From assembly GCA_902773295.1 (NCBI GenBank), contig CACYDT010000183.1, positions 1-48,558 of the forward strand: DNA of 48,558 nucleotides, in the 5' to 3' direction. Shown one piece after another: positions 44,287-48,558 of this stretch. The notes below the pieces were generated by a model. The model was not told the origin of the DNA. It saw only the letters and a list, made by a program, of their open reading frames with translations, and did no database searches. The stretch is from an uncultured Veillonellaceae bacterium (GTDB lineage Bacteria; Bacillota; Negativicutes; Selenomonadales; Selenomonadaceae). The position numbers were made by a program, and so were the translations under genes. Every line of letters starts with the position of its first letter. Position 1 is the first letter of the stretch.

Positions 44287-44452
44287 GTGGTTTCTGGGAA
44301 GTCCCGGAGTTTTTCCGGCGACAGCATCGCCGGGAAACAGGGGAAGATATGGCATTTCCTTTGCACCAAAGACCCCCTCCGGCAGGAGCAGCTCTCTTAT
44401 CAGGGGGCTGGGCTGTATTTGCGGCAATATCGTCCATGGAAATCCCAAGGAA

Positions 44453-45886
<1,434 letters not shown>

Positions 45887-45985
45887 TCATTCCTCCTTCG
45901 GTATGGTGATGTTTTTTCTTATTCGCCGGAGCCTGTCCGGAATCCTGCCGCATCCCGGACACGGAAACAGGAATCCCATTTCCTC

Positions 45986-46015
45986 TTGACGTTTCCCGTC
46001 TTCGTGGAGTATAAT
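45986..46015 (+). promoter_or_regulatory. Promoter of sigH
   Basis: TTGACG (45986-45991) and TATAAT (46010-46015), 18 bp spacing; divergent from the GH1 gene. Confidence 0.8.
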
Positions 46016-46068
46016 TTTCCTTGTGATAGGGGAACAAGCACTTTTTCGAAGCAACGGGGGATATCGCA

Positions 46069-46803
46069 ATGGGAGCAGAAGCAAACGCAGGAAAAAAGGC
46101 AGAAGAATTCAACGAATTCCAGGATCTCACGGATGAGGAAGTCATTCTTGAGATCAAGGACAACAGCAACAGTGTTGCATTGGACTATCTGATCAACAAA
46201 TATCGGAATTTTGTTCGGGCAAAGGCTCGCTCGTATTTCTTGATTGGCGCAGACCGGGAGGATATCATTCAGGAAGGGATGATCGGTTTTTACAAGGCCA
46301 TCCGCGATTTTCGGAACGACAAGCTCTCGTCTTTCCGGGTGTTTGCGGAACTCTGCGTGACGCGGCAGATCATCACGGCCATCAAGACGGCGACGCGCCA
46401 GAAACATATCCCGCTCAATTCCTATATCTCCCTCAACAAACCCATTTATGATGAAGACTCTGACCGGACGCTTCTGGATGTCCTGTCCGGGGCGAGGGTT
46501 TCCGACCCGGAGGAACTTGTCATCAGCCGGGAGGAATTCATCGATATTGAGAGGAAGATGGAGGAGATCCTGAGCGATTTGGAGTGGAAGGTACTCATGT
46601 CCTATCTTGATGGCAAATCCTATCAGGAGATTGCCAGGGAACTTCATCGTCATGTGAAGTCCATTGACAATGCATTGCAGCGGGTCAAGCGCAAATTGGA
46701 GCGGTATATGGACAACCGTGGGGACGATATCGACATCAGCACAGTCTATCGGGGGCTTTCTTCTATCAACCGGAATCTGTGCGATGCAGATGATATGCCC
46801 TGA
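46069..46803 (+). CDS. sigH: RNA polymerase sigma factor SigH (Spo0H-like)
   Basis: A 244-residue sigma-70-family factor. Region 2 is seen in EDIIQEGMIGFYKAIRDF and CVTRQIITAIKTATRQKHIPLNSYISLNKP; region 4 in MSYLDGKSYQEIARELHRHVKSIDNALQRVKRKLERY. This is the SigH/Spo0H pattern of Firmicutes. After region 4 there is a ~35-residue tail. ATG 46069 follows GGGGGAT. In non-sporulating Negativicutes its role is not known to me; it might control competence or stationary-phase genes. Confidence 0.9.
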   Translation: MGAEANAGKKAEEFNEFQDLTDEEVILEIKDNSNSVALDYLINKYRNFVRAKARSYFLIGADREDIIQEGMIGFYKAIRDFRNDKLSSFRVFAELCVTRQIITAIKTATRQKHIPLNSYISLNKPIYDEDSDRTLLDVLSGARVSDPEELVISREEFIDIERKMEEILSDLEWKVLMSYLDGKSYQEIARELHRHVKSIDNALQRVKRKLERYMDNRGDDIDISTVYRGLSSINRNLCDADDMP

Positions 46804-46839
46804 CTCCTCGTCAGTATCGGATAAAATTGAATAGGGAAC

Positions 46840-47010
46840 AGGTGTCGTCGAGACTCAATAGGGAAGACCGGTTCAAATCCGGCGCGGTCCCGCCACTGTA
46901 AGGGGAGCGAACCCACAAGAATGCCACTGGGGAAGCCTGGGAAGGCGTGGGAGAGCGATGATCCAAGCCAGGAGAACTGCCTGTTTGACAATCACCGCAA
47001 GGAAATGCCA
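46840..47010 (+). promoter_or_regulatory. Cobalamin riboswitch
   Basis: Conserved blocks are in order: AATAGGGAA (46857-46865), GCGGTCCCGCCACTGTA (about 46884-46900), ATGCCACTGG (46921-46930) and the B12 box AGCCAGGAGAACTGCCTG (46966-46983). A terminator at 47092-47124 lies between this aptamer and cbiK, so adenosylcobalamin binding is expected to turn the gene off by termination. A possible promoter (CTGACT 46800-46805, TAAAAT 46822-46827) overlaps the sigH stop. Confidence 0.93.
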
Positions 47011-47091
47011 AGTGATGGCAGTTCCGATTACCTGCGAGCGATGGGAAGGGGATTTCATAGGAATTTGGGCAATGCCCGTTAAGATGTATGG

Positions 47092-47124
47092 AATGAACTT
47101 TCTTTTGGGAAAGTTCATTTTTTT
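47092..47124 (+). terminator. Riboswitch-controlled terminator
   Basis: AATGAACTTTC (47092-47102) and GAAAGTTCATT pair across a TTTTGG loop and are followed by a run of T residues, 40 bp before cbiK. Confidence 0.85.
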
Positions 47125-47161
47125 GATAGTATCTTAATATATCTAAGGAGGAAGATGTACG

Positions 47162-48157
47162 ATGAGGAATTGGAAAAAGTTTTTGGTGGCATCTCTGGCC
47201 TGCTCTGCCATGCTGGGGGTTTCCGCTCCGTCAGCCGATGCGGCCTACCAGCTCAACCCGGAAGTAAGGACGGCAACGCCCGCTCTCGTTTCGGCGGCGC
47301 AGATCGGCGTGCTGACGTACGAGAATCCGGAGATGAGGAATCTGGAAAACAAGGATGCCATTGTGGTCATGAGTTTTGGCACGACCTACAAGGAAACACG
47401 GGAGAAGACCATTGAGGCCACTGTGTCGGATATCCAGGCGGCTCATCCCGGCGTGAAAGTGGTGACGGCTTTCACTTCTCACATCATCATTGACCGCATC
47501 AAGAAGAACGAGGGCATTTCCTATCCGACCCCGGAGGAGGCACTGGCCAAGCTCAAGGCAGAGGGCTATACCCGCGTGGCACTGGTTTCCCTCGATGTCA
47601 TTCCCGGCATGGAGTATGCCTATAACCGCGGCGTGTTCGATCACTGCAAAGCGGACTTCAAGAAGATGACCTTGGGCACATCCCTGATGTACTGGCAGGG
47701 TCAGGAAGAGCAGGCGGATGATGTGGCAGATTTCATCGAGGCGCTTTCCCCGCAGTTCAAGAAGCTCGGGAAGAAGGAGGCGGTTCTCCTGCTGGCGCAT
47801 GGAACGCCCCAGCCGGCCAATGCCTATTACTCCGTCATTCAGGCGAAACTGGCCGAGAAGGGCTACAACAATGTCTATGTGTACACGGTGGAAGGCTGGC
47901 CGAGTTTGGAGACCGTCATTCCGAAGCTGAAGAAGGACGGTATCAGCAAGGTGACCCTCGTCCCCATCATGATGGTGGCAGGCGACCATGCCAACAATGA
48001 TATGGCAGGCGACGAGGAGGATTCCCACAAGAGCATCCTCCAGAAAAAAGGCTTCCAGGTGGAGGCATATCTCCATGGGCTTGGAGAGAACAAAGCCATC
48101 CGCGACCTCTATGTTGCCCGTGCCAATGATGCATGGGATGCGCTGGAAGCGAAGTAA
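47162..48157 (+). CDS. cbiK: Sirohydrochlorin cobaltochelatase, exported CbiK type
   Basis: A 331-residue class II chelatase that inserts Co2+ into sirohydrochlorin (or a related tetrapyrrole). After a clear signal peptide (RNWKKFLVASLACSAMLGVSAPSADA, split here: basic N-region, hydrophobic core, cleavage near Ala27-Ala28) come VVMSFGTTYKETR, metal-ligand His213 in LLAHGTPQPANAYY and His276 in VAGDHANNDM. The spacing of the two His fits CbiK. Export to the periplasm is the odd feature; it parallels the periplasmic CbiKP of Desulfovibrio. A cobalamin riboswitch controls it. AAGGAGGAAG precedes ATG 47162. Confidence 0.93.
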   Translation: MRNWKKFLVASLACSAMLGVSAPSADAAYQLNPEVRTATPALVSAAQIGVLTYENPEMRNLENKDAIVVMSFGTTYKETREKTIEATVSDIQAAHPGVKVVTAFTSHIIIDRIKKNEGISYPTPEEALAKLKAEGYTRVALVSLDVIPGMEYAYNRGVFDHCKADFKKMTLGTSLMYWQGQEEQADDVADFIEALSPQFKKLGKKEAVLLLAHGTPQPANAYYSVIQAKLAEKGYNNVYVYTVEGWPSLETVIPKLKKDGISKVTLVPIMMVAGDHANNDMAGDEEDSHKSILQKKGFQVEAYLHGLGENKAIRDLYVARANDAWDALEAK

Positions 48158-48178
48158 AAAAACGAAATATCGCCGGGA

Positions 48179-48222
48179 GGGGCAATGGCCTGCAAGGTTT
48201 GCGGGCCATTGCCCTTCTGCTT
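48179..48222 (+). terminator. Terminator after cbiK
   Basis: GGGCAATGGCC (about 48180-48190) pairs with GGCCATTGCCC (about 48204-48214), followed by TTCTGCTT. It ends the riboswitch-controlled unit just before the next promoter. Confidence 0.75.
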
Positions 48223-48249
48223 GACGAAGGAAAGTCTTTTCGGTACAAT
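48221..48249 (+). promoter_or_regulatory. Promoter of the GH84-type gene
   Basis: TTGACG (48221-48226) and TACAAT (48244-48249), 17 bp apart. Confidence 0.8.
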
Positions 48250-48291
48250 GGAGCATGTGTACAAGACTGGATGAGAAGGAGTTGACTCCAA

Positions 48292-48480
48292 GTGAGTTGG
48301 TGGAAATGTTTGGCTGTGAGTGCCTTGCTTGCAGGAATGGCTCCCATGGCGGCATCTGCGGAACCGATTCCCGTGCGCGGGATTGTGGAGGGATTCTACG
48401 GGACTCCCTGGACACAGGCGCATCGTTTGGATATGCTGGAATTCTGCGGTGCCCACGGGCTCAATGCCTATATCTATCAT
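48292..48480 (+). pseudogene. GH84-type glycosidase (beta-N-acetylglucosaminidase domain), 5' fragment interrupted by insertion
   Basis: GTG 48292 (AAGGAG about 10 bp upstream) starts a signal peptide ([22 protein letters not shown]) followed by [25 protein letters not shown] and GLNAYIY. This is the start of the NAGidase/hyaluronidase domain of GH84 enzymes (substrates with GlcNAc). The family continues as YAPKDDPYHR; here the frame meets unrelated sequence after YIY and stops at TAG 48493-48495. The following DNA has the hairpin of an IS605-type end. The rest of the gene may lie beyond the element, outside the window. Confidence 0.8.
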
Positions 48481-48558
48481 AAATGTAGGCATTAGCAATA
48501 ACTGATTTGCAGCTTTCGCCAGAGGACTCCACCCTCTACAGGGTGGAGGTGAATGGCG
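48479..48558 (-). mobile_element. Right end of an IS200/IS605-type element (continues beyond window)
   Basis: Read on the minus strand, the last bases of the window form CGCCA...TGGCG (48558-48554/48521-48517) around an inner stem CTCCACCCT/AGGGTGGAG with a 4-nt loop, followed by about 38 nt to the junction with the GH84 fragment. This matches the subterminal hairpin at tnpB right ends. The transposase would lie to the right on the minus strand. The junction (48478-48482) is placed by loss of GH84 similarity. Confidence 0.65.

Noticed and set aside
41042..44437. 1131-codon open frame antisense to the RND transporter gene
   Set aside because: Its product is full of His, Arg and Asn with no domain, and it mirrors the codon pattern of the real gene. 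The plus-strand frame has full AcrB-type similarity with the Asp407-Asp408 pair.
44286..44452. Possible small gene or riboswitch between the RND terminator and the GH1 gene
   Set aside because: Only a weak CCCCCT/AGGGGG hairpin (44372-44412) is visible; it might end the GH1 transcript, but the T tract is poor and no other structure is convincing.

Overview
The window looks like a chromosomal segment of a Selenomonadaceae bacterium (Negativicutes: the Selenomonas/Mitsuokella/Megamonas neighbourhood). This is an inference from gene content, not from a search. The clues are a Firmicute-type gene repertoire (FapR-controlled fatty-acid cluster, sporulation-type SigH, T-box-like ilv leader, SEC-C methionine aminopeptidase) combined with diderm features (an AcrB-type RND pump and its lipoprotein adaptor), moderately high GC, and very frequent TTG starts preceded by strong GGAGG-like sites.

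Layout. 1-0.7 kb: 5' part of a CNNM/HlyC-type membrane protein on the minus strand. 0.9-7.7 kb: branched-chain amino acid operon ilvN-ilvC-leuC-leuD-leuB-ilvB behind a ~550 nt leader with a probable isoleucine T-box and a terminator, followed by rfbB and a tRNA-Ala(GGC). 9-16.4 kb: a membrane-anchored hypothetical protein with a G9 tract, then a polyamine operon speD-speA-speE-speB-CANSDH-nspC that encodes two different routes to spermidine. 16.4-21 kb: TPR protein, methionine aminopeptidase, DEAD-box helicase and a pyrophosphate-type phosphofructokinase. 21-24.7 kb: a DUF4127 protein (minus strand), rsmD-coaD and a coiled-coil protein. 24.7-26.8 kb: larB-larC (nickel-pincer cofactor). 26.8-29.5 kb: a glycosyltransferase and an AT-rich methyltransferase, probably an acquired islet.

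29.7-38.8 kb: yceD-like gene, rpmF, fapR-plsX, then fabK-fabD-fabG-acpP-(FMN oxidoreductase)-fabF-rnc. fabH is absent from the place where I would expect it, between plsX and fabK. That 541-bp gap instead carries an IS200/IS605-like right-end remnant and a nested inverted repeat, and fabK appears to have its own promoter. 38.9-44.2 kb: a metallo-beta-lactamase-fold protein and the RND adaptor/pump pair. 44.4-48.2 kb: a GH1 6-phospho-beta-glucosidase (minus strand), sigH, and a cobalamin riboswitch controlling an exported CbiK-type cobaltochelatase. 48.2 kb to the end: the 5' end of a secreted GH84-type glycosidase gene that is cut off by what looks like the right end of a second IS200/IS605-type element.

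The most unusual signals are: (a) a ~108-bp dispersed repeat present twice (23945-24051 and 35379-35487), each copy just upstream of a gene, with compensatory base changes in its hairpin stems; (b) the transposon scar where fabH might be expected; (c) the doubled spermidine pathway; (d) a 19-bp hairpin between acpP and the following gene; and (e) the disrupted GH84 gene. No CRISPR array, rRNA gene or phage module was seen.
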